From positions 1 through 14,563 of the forward strand of contig CALCSX010000375.1 of the NCBI GenBank assembly GCA_937894165.1: 14,563 nucleotides of DNA. Reading direction: 5' to 3'. Of the stretch, positions 1-6,980 are shown piece by piece. Position numbers and translations under genes: made by a program. The stretch is from an uncultured Saprospiraceae bacterium. Lineage in GTDB: Bacteria; Bacteroidota; Bacteroidia; Chitinophagales; Saprospiraceae. Position 1 is the stretch's first letter. Each line of letters opens with the position of its first letter. The notes beneath the pieces were generated by a model that saw nothing but the letters and a program-made list of their open reading frames with translations, was not told the origin of the DNA and ran no database searches.

Positions 1-552
1 AAATATCAGCCCGATAGCCTCAGTTTTTTGGCGCCGGATATCTATAATCGCTTTTTGGCGGATGATTTTGAAGAGCGAAAATCCGAATACAGTGCTATTA
101 ATTCGTTAAGAGACAGAAGGGAATTTTTAAAAAATACCGTGAGTTATAGTCGTTTTTTCTATGAATTTTTCAAAGATAGTGCCTATTGGTCCGTAGAGAT
201 AGTTGAGCCAAAACTTATGCGGGAATACACGCAATATTTATACAATCCTTACACCGGAGATTACAATGTGGAGGTGGTCGTGAAAAGGAGATTTCTCGAA
301 AAAATATTAGAAAATTACTGGCCATACAGGTTGGAGGTACTCAGAAATGTCAACACCGGCACCGCCTTTATCGAAAAATATAATGAAACCGTCCAGATTA
401 TTGATATGTTGGTGAAATTTGCCCATGTAAAAGATGCGGATGCTAAACGGCTGGAAAGAAGGGTGAGGAGAGCGAAAAATGCTGAAAATATTGATGAACT
501 ATTAATTGAATATCTTCAAAACAATATTGCGCAGCTCAATGAAAATAATTAA
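1..552 (+). CDS. Unrecognised protein, C-terminal part (5' end outside the window)
   Basis: The reading frame is open from base 1, so only the last 183 residues are visible and the true start lies upstream; the TTG at 28 is simply the first possible start codon inside the window. The visible part is soluble-looking, rich in charged and aromatic residues, with probable amphipathic helices around the stretches RRFLEKILENYWPYRLEVLR and AKRLERRVRRAKNAENIDEL. No membrane segment, catalytic motif or sorting signal is seen. The gene ends 62 bases before the ABC exporter on the same strand, with no convincing terminator between them, so co-transcription is possible. I do not recognise the family. Confidence 0.75.
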   Translation, partial: KYQPDSLSFLAPDIYNRFLADDFEERKSEYSAINSLRDRREFLKNTVSYSRFFYEFFKDSAYWSVEIVEPKLMREYTQYLYNPYTGDYNVEVVVKRRFLEKILENYWPYRLEVLRNVNTGTAFIEKYNETVQIIDMLVKFAHVKDADAKRLERRVRRAKNAENIDELLIEYLQNNIAQLNENN

Positions 553-614
553 TTCAGAACTCTTTAGATAATAAAAGAGTTAATAGACCTAAACTAAATC
601 CTACTCAGCTTTCC

Positions 615-2450
615 ATGGCGAAAAGACTACAATCCATTAATGATAAAAGCAGAACTAATCTGAAGGATTCCTTCAAGGCATTGAGGCATATTCCCCGTTT
701 TTTCAAAGAAGTTTGGTCTACGAGCCCCGGATTGTTTCTAATTCATATCATTTCCCGACTAATAAATGCGCTTACGCCGATAGCTATTTTGTGGGTCGGA
801 AAATTACTTATCGACGAGATTATCCTCCAAATAAATGCCAGCGACAAGGATTTTGATCTGATATGGAAATATGTGGCTTTGGAATTTGCTCTAGCGGTAG
901 TTTCTGATCTTCTAAGCAGGCTCGTCAATCTAACTGGAGGTTTGCTGGGTGATTTGTACTCCAATAGTTCCTCGATTTTGATAATCAAAAAGACCAATGA
1001 ACTCAGCATTGCGCAGCTGGAAGACTCCGAATTCTATGATAAATTGGAGATGGCAAGGACACAGACGTCGAGCAGGGTAAATTTGCTGTCCATCGCGCTG
1101 GGGCAGGCGCAGAGCATCATTTCAATGGCTACCCTCGTGGCGGGTTTGATATTTTTCGAGCCACTTTTGCTGATCTTGCTGATTCTAAGCATTGTTCCTT
1201 TATTTATAAGCGAGGTGAGATTCAGCTCGGAGAAATACTCGCTTGCCAAGAGTTGGACTTCGGAGCGTAGGGAATTGGATTATCTAAGATTTATCGGGGC
1301 GAATGATAAGACGGCGAAGGAAATCAAACTTTTTGGTTTGACGGACTTTGTAGCTGACAGGTTTCGGTTTTTGTCGGACAAATATTATGAATTAAACAAG
1401 AAATTGACTGTTCGCCGGACGTTTTTAGGGGCACTTTTCAATGTTTTGGGTGTTTTAAGCTATTACGGTGCCTATGTTTTGATTATTTACAGAGTTTTGG
1501 CGGGTTTGATAACGATTGGAGAGCTGACATTTCTATCGGGCTCTTTCAATAGGTTGAGGAACAATTTGCAGGAGTTTTTCTCGGCTTTCACGCGAATGAC
1601 AGAGAGTTCTTTGTATTTACAGGATTATTTTGATTTTATTGATCTTCAGTTGGATAACGAATCAGATATTGATGCCGTTCCATTACCGGATAAAATAATG
1701 GAGGGGATAGAGGTGAAGGATTTGCATTTCTCGTACCCCGAAAGTGGGGAGGAAATTCTGAAAGGAATTAGTTTTGAGATCAAAGCGGGAGAGAAAATGG
1801 CATTTGTGGGTCAGAATGGCGCAGGAAAAACGACTTTAATAAAACTTTTGCTGCGCTTTTATGAGCCTACTTCCGGAGAAATATTCTTGGATGGGGTGAA
1901 TATTCAGCGATATGATATTAGTGAGTATCAGAAGAAATTTGGGGTGATTTTTCAGGATTTTTTCCGCTACGAATTCACGATTAAGGAGAATATTGCTGTC
2001 GGAAATATTGCGGAGATAGGCAATGCGCCGAGGATAGAAAATGCGGCTGTTTTGAGCTTGGCGAATGAGGTGATCGAAAGTCTTCCGGACGGTTATGAAC
2101 AGCAATTGGGCAAGAGATTTGCGAAGGGTCAGGAATTGTCGGGCGGGCAATGGCAGAAGGTGGCTTTGGCGCGGGCTTATATGAAGGATGCTGATATTTT
2201 GATATTGGACGAGCCTACTTCGGCCTTGGATGCGAAGGCAGAATATGATGTATTCAAGAGGTTTATCGATTTGACAATCGGGAAGACGAGTATAATTATT
2301 TCGCATCGATTCAGTACGGTGCGGATGGCCGACAAAATTCTGGTTTTGAAGGATGGATTAATTGAAGAGACGGGCAGTCACGTTGAGTTGATGGAGAGGG
2401 AGGGATTGTATTCGGAGTTGTTTTTGTTGCAGGCGGAGGGGTATAAATAG
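615..2450 (+). CDS. ABC exporter, fused permease and ATPase (type IV half-transporter)
   Basis: This inner-membrane half-transporter should work as a dimer that uses ATP to export a substrate. Residues about 20-330 form the six-helix membrane domain, including hydrophobic stretches near the start and around 160-200 and 280-310, with the conserved cytoplasmic motif DSEFYDKLEMAR between them. Residues about 360-600 are the ATPase: Walker A GQNGAGKTT starting at 399, a Q-loop in GVIFQDFF, signature LSGGQ at 508-512, Walker B ending in D532-E533, and H-loop H564. All catalytic elements are intact. No peptidase C39 domain is present, so it is not a classic bacteriocin-processing exporter. The length (611 aa) is normal. 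The substrate cannot be read from the sequence; the upstream gene might be a partner. The ATG at 615 is the natural start. Confidence 0.93.
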   Translation: MAKRLQSINDKSRTNLKDSFKALRHIPRFFKEVWSTSPGLFLIHIISRLINALTPIAILWVGKLLIDEIILQINASDKDFDLIWKYVALEFALAVVSDLLSRLVNLTGGLLGDLYSNSSSILIIKKTNELSIAQLEDSEFYDKLEMARTQTSSRVNLLSIALGQAQSIISMATLVAGLIFFEPLLLILLILSIVPLFISEVRFSSEKYSLAKSWTSERRELDYLRFIGANDKTAKEIKLFGLTDFVADRFRFLSDKYYELNKKLTVRRTFLGALFNVLGVLSYYGAYVLIIYRVLAGLITIGELTFLSGSFNRLRNNLQEFFSAFTRMTESSLYLQDYFDFIDLQLDNESDIDAVPLPDKIMEGIEVKDLHFSYPESGEEILKGISFEIKAGEKMAFVGQNGAGKTTLIKLLLRFYEPTSGEIFLDGVNIQRYDISEYQKKFGVIFQDFFRYEFTIKENIAVGNIAEIGNAPRIENAAVLSLANEVIESLPDGYEQQLGKRFAKGQELSGGQWQKVALARAYMKDADILILDEPTSALDAKAEYDVFKRFIDLTIGKTSIIISHRFSTVRMADKILVLKDGLIEETGSHVELMEREGLYSELFLLQAEGYK

Positions 2451-3092
2451 TCTCTGCAAGAAAAGTCCAAATACTTTGAAAGCCTTTTCTTTGGATTTTT
2501 TTTATCAGAGAAATACTATCGGAGGTTTTCTTACAGTCAATAAATAGTAATATATTATTTTTGTATTATTCAGATTCTTTATTCACGTTTCTTTGCTGTT
2601 CGTCGTCAAATTATCAGCTGTATTTCGAATATGCGTAGGCGAGCGCGGGACTAAAAAAGTTAGCAACAATCTGAAAAAACAAAAGGGACTCAATTAAGAA
2701 TTCCTTTTTGTAACTTCTACTTGCTTACGTTCCAATTAAGGAAGAGGCTTTAACAAGTCTATATCATTCAAATATACGAATAAATATTTATTGTGACCAC
2801 GACATAATAAAGAGGTGAAATAGAAATCAAATTCAAATATTGTGTTAGTAACCAAAAATTTTGAGTTTTTTCGTCAAGCTCAGCACTCATTTTAGCCGAT
2901 TTTTACCATCAAATCTCAAAAAGAGAATTGGTTTCACAAATTTTGGTAGTTCCTATATCACTAAAGCACTTAGTTTTTTGACTTTTGAAATAATTTGGGA
3001 TAAATTTCTTAATTTGGGATGAGGTAAGGTAGTATGTGTGTGCGTGAGAGCGGGAACAATTGAATTCTTTAGAATTAAAAAAAAAAACAATA
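2451..3092. other. Gene-free stretch between the ABC exporter and the peptidase gene
   Basis: About 640 bases with no convincing coding frame on either strand. The AT-rich sequence has one short GC-richer patch near 2630-2655. Near its right end is a GT/GA-rich segment (about 3032-3050), followed by a run of 11 A (3077-3087) just before the next start codon. It marks the left edge of the AT-rich accessory island. No inverted repeats, tRNA or recombinase gene were found that would explain the boundary. Confidence 0.6.
2462..2503 (+). terminator. Possible weak terminator after the ABC exporter
   Basis: TCCAAA (2466-2471) can pair with TTTGGA (2490-2495), with flanking AAAA and TTTT extending the stem around a bulged G, followed by a run of eight T (2496-2503). 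The loop is long (18 nt), so the structure is only suggestive of a rho-independent terminator. It lies 16 bases after the stop codon. Confidence 0.35.
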
Positions 3093-4082
3093 ATGGGATC
3101 AAGTAAAAATACTTCGGAAGAAGATTTGAAAAAACAGTTCATAGTTGGTGAAGAAATAAATAATTATCGTAAAAATCAAAAAGGTGATCAACCAGTTCGA
3201 GTTTTGAATAATTTGACATTATTCAAACTCTTACACGAAAATTCTTACATCAATAAATTGTTTAAAATCGGAGTGATTAAGCATGGAGTGTATCCAGAGG
3301 TATCGATAATTTATGGGAATGTAAGTCTTAGAAAGGAAGATGGGAAGACCTATAATACACCAAACATGACTAGTAAAAAACATTTGCAAATTCATGAAAC
3401 ATTTTTATCAATTATTTGGATTATATCATATTCATTATTAGCCTTGACATCTGAACGATATTTTCATCCTTGTTTATCTGAAGAATGGTTGAAAAAGTCC
3501 AATGAGCGTCAAAATTTAGCAAAAGAATTGTACAATTATGCAAAGTTATTAGTTGTTGACTTTGTTGAATGGAATAAGAACGATTTGCCGAATCCAGAAA
3601 AATATATAGTAGAAGAAGCTGACTATATTGGTCAAGCCAAAATGTATTATATAGAAGCAATAAAATTTATCCTCTACCATGAATTTGTGCATTCGGTAAT
3701 GCACATTGAAAAGGATGTGAACGAACGTGAACGGATTGAATTGGAATTAGAGGCGGATAAAATATCATTGGATTTAGTTTTAAATGTTAAAGATGATACT
3801 GCTGATTTTATATCTGAATGCGGAGCAATTATTGGCGTATTGACAAATTTTATTGTAAGTCATAAAACTAAAAAGATAGACCACCCAAACTTAGAAGATA
3901 GATTGAAATATGTTCTTCAACAATGTAAAAGTGAATATAGGGATTTTGCATTTTGCTTTGCTTGCATAGGAATTGAATTATGGGCAGAACAATTTTCAAT
4001 AGTGTTAGCTAAGAAAGAATCAGAAAAGGACTTTGAAAAAAAATTTGATGATTACTACAAACAATTAAGTGAAATGGTTTAA
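3093..4082 (+). CDS. HExxH zinc metallopeptidase, Lit / peptidase U49-like
   Basis: The 329-aa cytoplasmic protein has no signal peptide. It carries a clear gluzincin-style metal site: HEFVH at 196-200 (two His zinc ligands and the catalytic Glu), H204 just after it, and ELEAD at 218-222, where E220 would be the third ligand. A later HPNLEDRL segment and a tail containing WAEQF recall the layout of the Lit (U49) family, whose E. coli member cleaves elongation factor Tu and aborts T4 infection. The assignment to that family is by motif layout only; another HExxH family is possible. I chose the ATG at 3093 over the in-frame TTG at 3060 because the intervening codons include an 11-A tract and look like leader. 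The gene stands alone in AT-rich DNA, about 340 bases from the next gene. Confidence 0.6.
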   Translation: MGSSKNTSEEDLKKQFIVGEEINNYRKNQKGDQPVRVLNNLTLFKLLHENSYINKLFKIGVIKHGVYPEVSIIYGNVSLRKEDGKTYNTPNMTSKKHLQIHETFLSIIWIISYSLLALTSERYFHPCLSEEWLKKSNERQNLAKELYNYAKLLVVDFVEWNKNDLPNPEKYIVEEADYIGQAKMYYIEAIKFILYHEFVHSVMHIEKDVNERERIELELEADKISLDLVLNVKDDTADFISECGAIIGVLTNFIVSHKTKKIDHPNLEDRLKYVLQQCKSEYRDFAFCFACIGIELWAEQFSIVLAKKESEKDFEKKFDDYYKQLSEMV

Positions 4083-4426
4083 CTGTATTTGATAGCATGG
4101 CCTCCCATAGGTCACATAAAATTTATAGTAAAACGTTCTTCAATGTTTAGCACCTTCAATTAAATAATAAAATTGATCAAAATCCCGCAATTTCAACCTA
4201 ACGCTTTATCTTTATTACTCAGATATAATTGCACATTTGAAAAATATTCTTAATTTTATCTCAGAACAAGAAAGGGAGTGGAAGGTAGGTGGTGCACCTT
4301 TCCTGTTGACCTTATGAACAAATCTTTTAGAGCATTTGAAAAATAAGATGACAAAAGCTATTAGTTTTATCCGTAATCTTTAGTTAAGCCATAAGGAATT
4401 ACAAAAAATACAAAAAATAAAGTGCT
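4083..4426. other. Gene-free stretch after the peptidase gene
   Basis: These 344 AT-rich bases show no coding frame. The only structure noticed is a small hairpin at 4280-4303, where GGAAGGT can pair with ACCTTTCC through one bulge, containing the 8-base palindrome GGTGCACC (4291-4298 region). It has no T-run after it and I assign it no function. Confidence 0.45.
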
Positions 4427-4684
4427 ATGGTATATTTAGTTGGATTAATAGTAGTTTTTCTAATAGTATGGGTCATTAGAAGTGGTGCGCATCAGACAAA
4501 AGTAGTAAATGAGTTTAATTTGCTTTCACCTGAAGAGCAACATGAGAAGGAGGAAGTACTTAAAAGCCAACTGTTAGATTTTTTTACTGAAAAAGGAGAT
4601 ACTGTGACTGTTAACGATCTATATAACGGCAGATATTCATATCGACAGATGATGGTTCTCAAGAAAAATTACAATATTAAATGA
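4427..4684 (+). CDS. Small single-span membrane protein, unknown function
   Basis: The 85-residue protein has an N-terminal hydrophobic helix (about residues 3-17, VYLVGLIVVFLIVWV) followed by a basic residue and a charged cytoplasmic-type tail of about 65 residues. The tail contains a predicted helix (SPEEQHEKEEVLKSQLLDFF) and a conserved-looking end with NDLYNGRYSYRQMMVLKKNY. No cleavage site is apparent, so it probably remains anchored. The start is an ATG with A-rich upstream sequence, as expected in Bacteroidota. It sits between the peptidase and the ADP-ribosyltransferase genes, separated by several hundred bases from each, so there is no evidence of an operon. The family is not recognised; a small toxin or accessory membrane component is conceivable but unproven. 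Confidence 0.6.
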   Translation: MVYLVGLIVVFLIVWVIRSGAHQTKVVNEFNLLSPEEQHEKEEVLKSQLLDFFTEKGDTVTVNDLYNGRYSYRQMMVLKKNYNIK

Positions 4685-4802
4685 CCATTTCTCCGGGCAA
4701 AACAGAAGTCAGCGTGTTTTGAAAATATATATTTTAAATCTGAAAATTAAAATTCCCCAACTCGCATTTGCAGCTTTGCTCCTTGAATTTATCGTTCTGT
4801 AG

Positions 4803-4834
4803 TCATTACATTGAATCTTTTCATTACATTGAAT
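4803..4834. repeat. Two-copy 14-base direct repeat
   Basis: TCATTACATTGAAT occurs perfectly at 4803-4816 and 4821-4834 (period 18), in the non-coding gap before the ADP-ribosyltransferase gene. It could be a pair of regulator sites or a chance or slippage duplication. Confidence 0.5.
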
Positions 4835-4922
4835 TCGGAATAAATTCTAGATTGAAAAAGGAACTTATTTATATTATTACAGGCTTTGTTAAACTTGAAA
4901 TGTTGACATATAAATAATCATA

Positions 4923-5561
4923 ATGATATCTATTGAAGAATTAAAGCATTTAATTGAAACTGAAAAAAGGATTATACCTGGTCAAGATCATGATACTTAT
5001 TTAAGATATGATTTCTTCGAACCAAATGAGGAGATAGAAAAACAAAGGATCAAAGAGAATGGAACCAACTATGCAAGTTGCTTTTTGTTAGAATCTTATT
5101 GTTGGCGAACATTTGAATTTGTAAATGAACATTTACGAAGTACTTGTGGAATCCCAACCAATGAATTTGTAAAAGAGTATAAAACCCTTTTAAATAAATT
5201 ATTAGATGGAATTGAATCTTATGATGATCAGATAACTTGGAGATGGGTAAATTGTTTTAAAGGCTTTGAATATTTGAAGACCCAAGTTGGTAAAACAGTT
5301 GAAATTCCTGAGTTCAAATCAACTTCAAAAAGAAAATTGGAAAATCGAATTTATTGGAGAATAAAAACAGATATAAATAGTAACGGTAAGATGATCTTCA
5401 AGCATATTGATAAATATAAAGCAAGGTCGGAACAAGAAATTCTCTTTAAAAGCAATTCAATTTTCAAAATTGAAAATGCTGATGAAAATTGTTTATATTT
5501 AGAAGAAATTAAAAATGATAAAATAGATTTTATTCTCAGCGAAAATTACTGGGAAAATTGA
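4923..5561 (+). CDS. Stand-alone mono-ADP-ribosyltransferase (R-S-E class), probable toxin or modifier
   Basis: The 212-aa protein probably transfers ADP-ribose from NAD+ to a protein target in the cytoplasm; the target is unknown. The motifs follow the arginine-type ART fold in order: an N-terminal helical part with Y-x(8)-N-x2-LR (LESYCWRTFEFVNEHLR, about 56-72); R107 in a WRW strand, the candidate NAD-binding Arg; VGKTVEIPEFKSTS ending in S133-T134-S135, the STS motif; and E170-Q171-E172 followed by ILF...IFKI, matching the ExE catalytic turn and the following strands. All three signature elements are present, so it should be active. There is no signal peptide or trafficking domain, and the catalytic domain fills almost the whole protein, unlike large polymorphic toxins. 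The canonical RG after the first motif is RW here, so the family is diverged. No recognisable antitoxin lies next to it; the repeat protein downstream is a candidate by position only. Confidence 0.68.
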   Translation: MISIEELKHLIETEKRIIPGQDHDTYLRYDFFEPNEEIEKQRIKENGTNYASCFLLESYCWRTFEFVNEHLRSTCGIPTNEFVKEYKTLLNKLLDGIESYDDQITWRWVNCFKGFEYLKTQVGKTVEIPEFKSTSKRKLENRIYWRIKTDINSNGKMIFKHIDKYKARSEQEILFKSNSIFKIENADENCLYLEEIKNDKIDFILSENYWEN

Positions 5562-5595
5562 ATACGGGTTCTTAAAATGTTCATTTTCTCATCGA

Positions 5596-5748
5596 ATGCA
5601 TATAGGGTCAAATAAGAGAGCAGAATTGATTTGGGATGATAAAAGTAAAGTGACAGATAACGGAAAATCGTTCGAAGACTTAGTGACAAATTTTATAAAG
5701 TCAAAAAAGACGAATGGCGATTGGTTTCCAAGAATATATTTGAGTTGA
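5596..5748 (+). CDS. Possible 50-aa small ORF or gene remnant
   Basis: An ATG at 5596 opens 50 codons with protein-like content (SFEDLVTNFIKSKK, then NGDWFPRIYLS). The frame is open back to 5527 without another ATG, inside the end of the ADP-ribosyltransferase gene in a different frame. It could be a real small protein, the remnant of a longer gene, or chance. The possible promoter of the next gene (5735-5742) lies inside its end. No family is recognised. Confidence 0.25.
   Translation: MHIGSNKRAELIWDDKSKVTDNGKSFEDLVTNFIKSKKTNGDWFPRIYLS
5735..5742 (+). promoter_or_regulatory. Possible Bacteroidota -7 box upstream of the repeat protein
   Basis: TATATTTG matches the Bacteroidota sigma-ABfr consensus TAnnTTTG and lies 35 bases before the ATG at 5778, which is a sensible leader length. 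No TTG was found at the expected -33 spacing, so this is only half of a promoter. Confidence 0.3.
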
Positions 5749-5777
5749 CTAAAATTATTTCACAAAAGAAAATTATT

Positions 5778-6056
5778 ATGAGTAGCAAAATCTATTTTTC
5801 AAAAAATGTCGGAATGAATTATACTGAATCTGATGGGTTTATTGTCCAAAACGATAAAATCTATAGATCTAAAAATGTGAGTATGGGATATACCGAGTCC
5901 GATGGGTTTATTATCAAAAATGATAGAATTTACAGATCTAAAAATGTGGGTATGGGATATACCGAGTCTGATGGGTTCATTTTAAGGAATTATGATTTAA
6001 AAATTCATTATTTGTCTGGTATACTATATGATTATTTGGAATCAAATCAGAAATAG
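5778..6056 (+). CDS. Tandem 23-residue repeat protein, unknown function
   Basis: The 92-aa protein is built almost entirely of three 23-residue units of the form (K/R)IYRSKNVGMGYTESDGFI followed by (I/V/L)x(K/R/Q)N(D/Y), at residues about 4-26, 27-49 and 50-72, then a short helical tail (HYLSGILYDYLESNQK). Alternating hydrophobics and G/D turns suggest beta-hairpin repeats. I chose the ATG at 5778; the in-frame TTG at 5721 would add 19 residues overlapping another small ORF. There is no signal peptide or membrane segment. It follows the ADP-ribosyltransferase gene by 216 bases, so it could be an immunity or target-mimic protein, but that is speculation from position alone. Confidence 0.6.
   Translation: MSSKIYFSKNVGMNYTESDGFIVQNDKIYRSKNVSMGYTESDGFIIKNDRIYRSKNVGMGYTESDGFILRNYDLKIHYLSGILYDYLESNQK
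5787..5993 (+). repeat. Three 69-bp tandem coding repeats
   Basis: The units are 5787-5855, 5856-5924 and 5925-5993, all in frame and without linker. Units 2 and 3 are nearly identical at the DNA level (for example both share AAAAATGTG and GGATATACCGAGTC), while unit 1 has diverged. This indicates a recent duplication and potential copy-number variation between strains. Confidence 0.9.
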
Positions 6057-6257
6057 TAGAATTTCAGACTACAACTTTTACCCAGTTTTATCGCTTTGCA
6101 AACCAACCATTGGGTGTTATAATTTTTTATCTAGTAGATCTACTAAGTCAAAAAGGTATTTCACATGATGTTAGTATTGTTACAACGATATTATTTTATT
6201 TTTAACAAATTAATTAATATCTAGAATTTGAAGAACTTAATATGGAATTGAAATAGT

Positions 6258-6788
6258 TTGAAAAAGGAATATGAAATAATTCGTGTAGAGTCTCATCTTT
6301 CATTTAAAAAGATGAGAGGGATTATATTGAATGATCCCTTGTTTTACAAAGAACAAAACGAAATCGAAACTTTAATTATAAAATTTATTTTGTCTCATTT
6401 CTGGGAATTTATTTCTGACTTTAAGAAAAAATTTGCAGAAAACTATTTAGAATCGCGGAATTTTGAATCTAACTTGTATTATAGAATATTAGAAGAAGAT
6501 CTAAAACCAATTGAATTTCCATACACAGAAAATCGTACAAGAGGTGGGGGTGGTTACGGATATGGTATTAAAGATTGGAGCAAAATGTCAAAAATTGAGC
6601 AAGGGCAATATCATAGCAGAAAATCCCTTCTTGATGATGATTTAAGAAAAATAATATTAAAAAATATTACTCCAAGAATATTTGGTAACATATGTTATGA
6701 AATAACGGATACATCAGTTGGAAAGGCAATTGGGATTAAAGCAAAAACTGCTGGAGTGCTTTATATTAAAAGTACGGAGAATAGTTAG
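6258..6788 (+). CDS. Unrecognised cytoplasmic protein with Gly-rich loop
   Basis: The 176-aa protein starts at a TTG (6258) immediately after an in-frame stop; the first in-frame ATG is at 6312 and would give 158 aa, so the start is uncertain. The N-terminal half is helical and charged (residues about 25-75). It is followed by a striking glycine-rich loop TRGGGGYGYGIKDW (about 109-122), a helix DDDLRKIILKNITPRIF, and a small strand-rich end (GKAIGIKAKTAGVLYIKS). There is no signal peptide or membrane helix. The composition matches the rest of the AT-rich island. I do not recognise the family and offer no function; an effector or a defence component would fit the setting. Confidence 0.55.
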   Translation: MKKEYEIIRVESHLSFKKMRGIILNDPLFYKEQNEIETLIIKFILSHFWEFISDFKKKFAENYLESRNFESNLYYRILEEDLKPIEFPYTENRTRGGGGYGYGIKDWSKMSKIEQGQYHSRKSLLDDDLRKIILKNITPRIFGNICYEITDTSVGKAIGIKAKTAGVLYIKSTENS

Positions 6789-6980
6789 TTTAAAGATTGC
6801 CCACTTCATCTCATTATACTGATATAGGAGATTATAGGCTTTTAGGAATAAATTGGAACCTTAATTGATAAATTTATTAATTTTATGCTGGATGTGAAGA
6901 AACAACAGTTGGTTAAATTCAAATACTCGGAACGGCTTAGTAAAAGGATTTTTAATATTTGAGCAAATTAGATTTAAGAA

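Noticed and set aside
4196..4389. Integron attC site (ACCTAAC ... GTTAAGC)
   Set aside because: Both core-like heptamers occur, but they are about 190 bases apart with no imperfect palindrome between them, do not pair with each other, and the other gaps in the island lack equivalents.
6884..6961. 25-codon frame before the J-domain gene (MLDVKKQQLVKFKYSERL)
   Set aside because: Too short, with no recognisable motif and no upstream signal; could be a remnant but cannot be supported.
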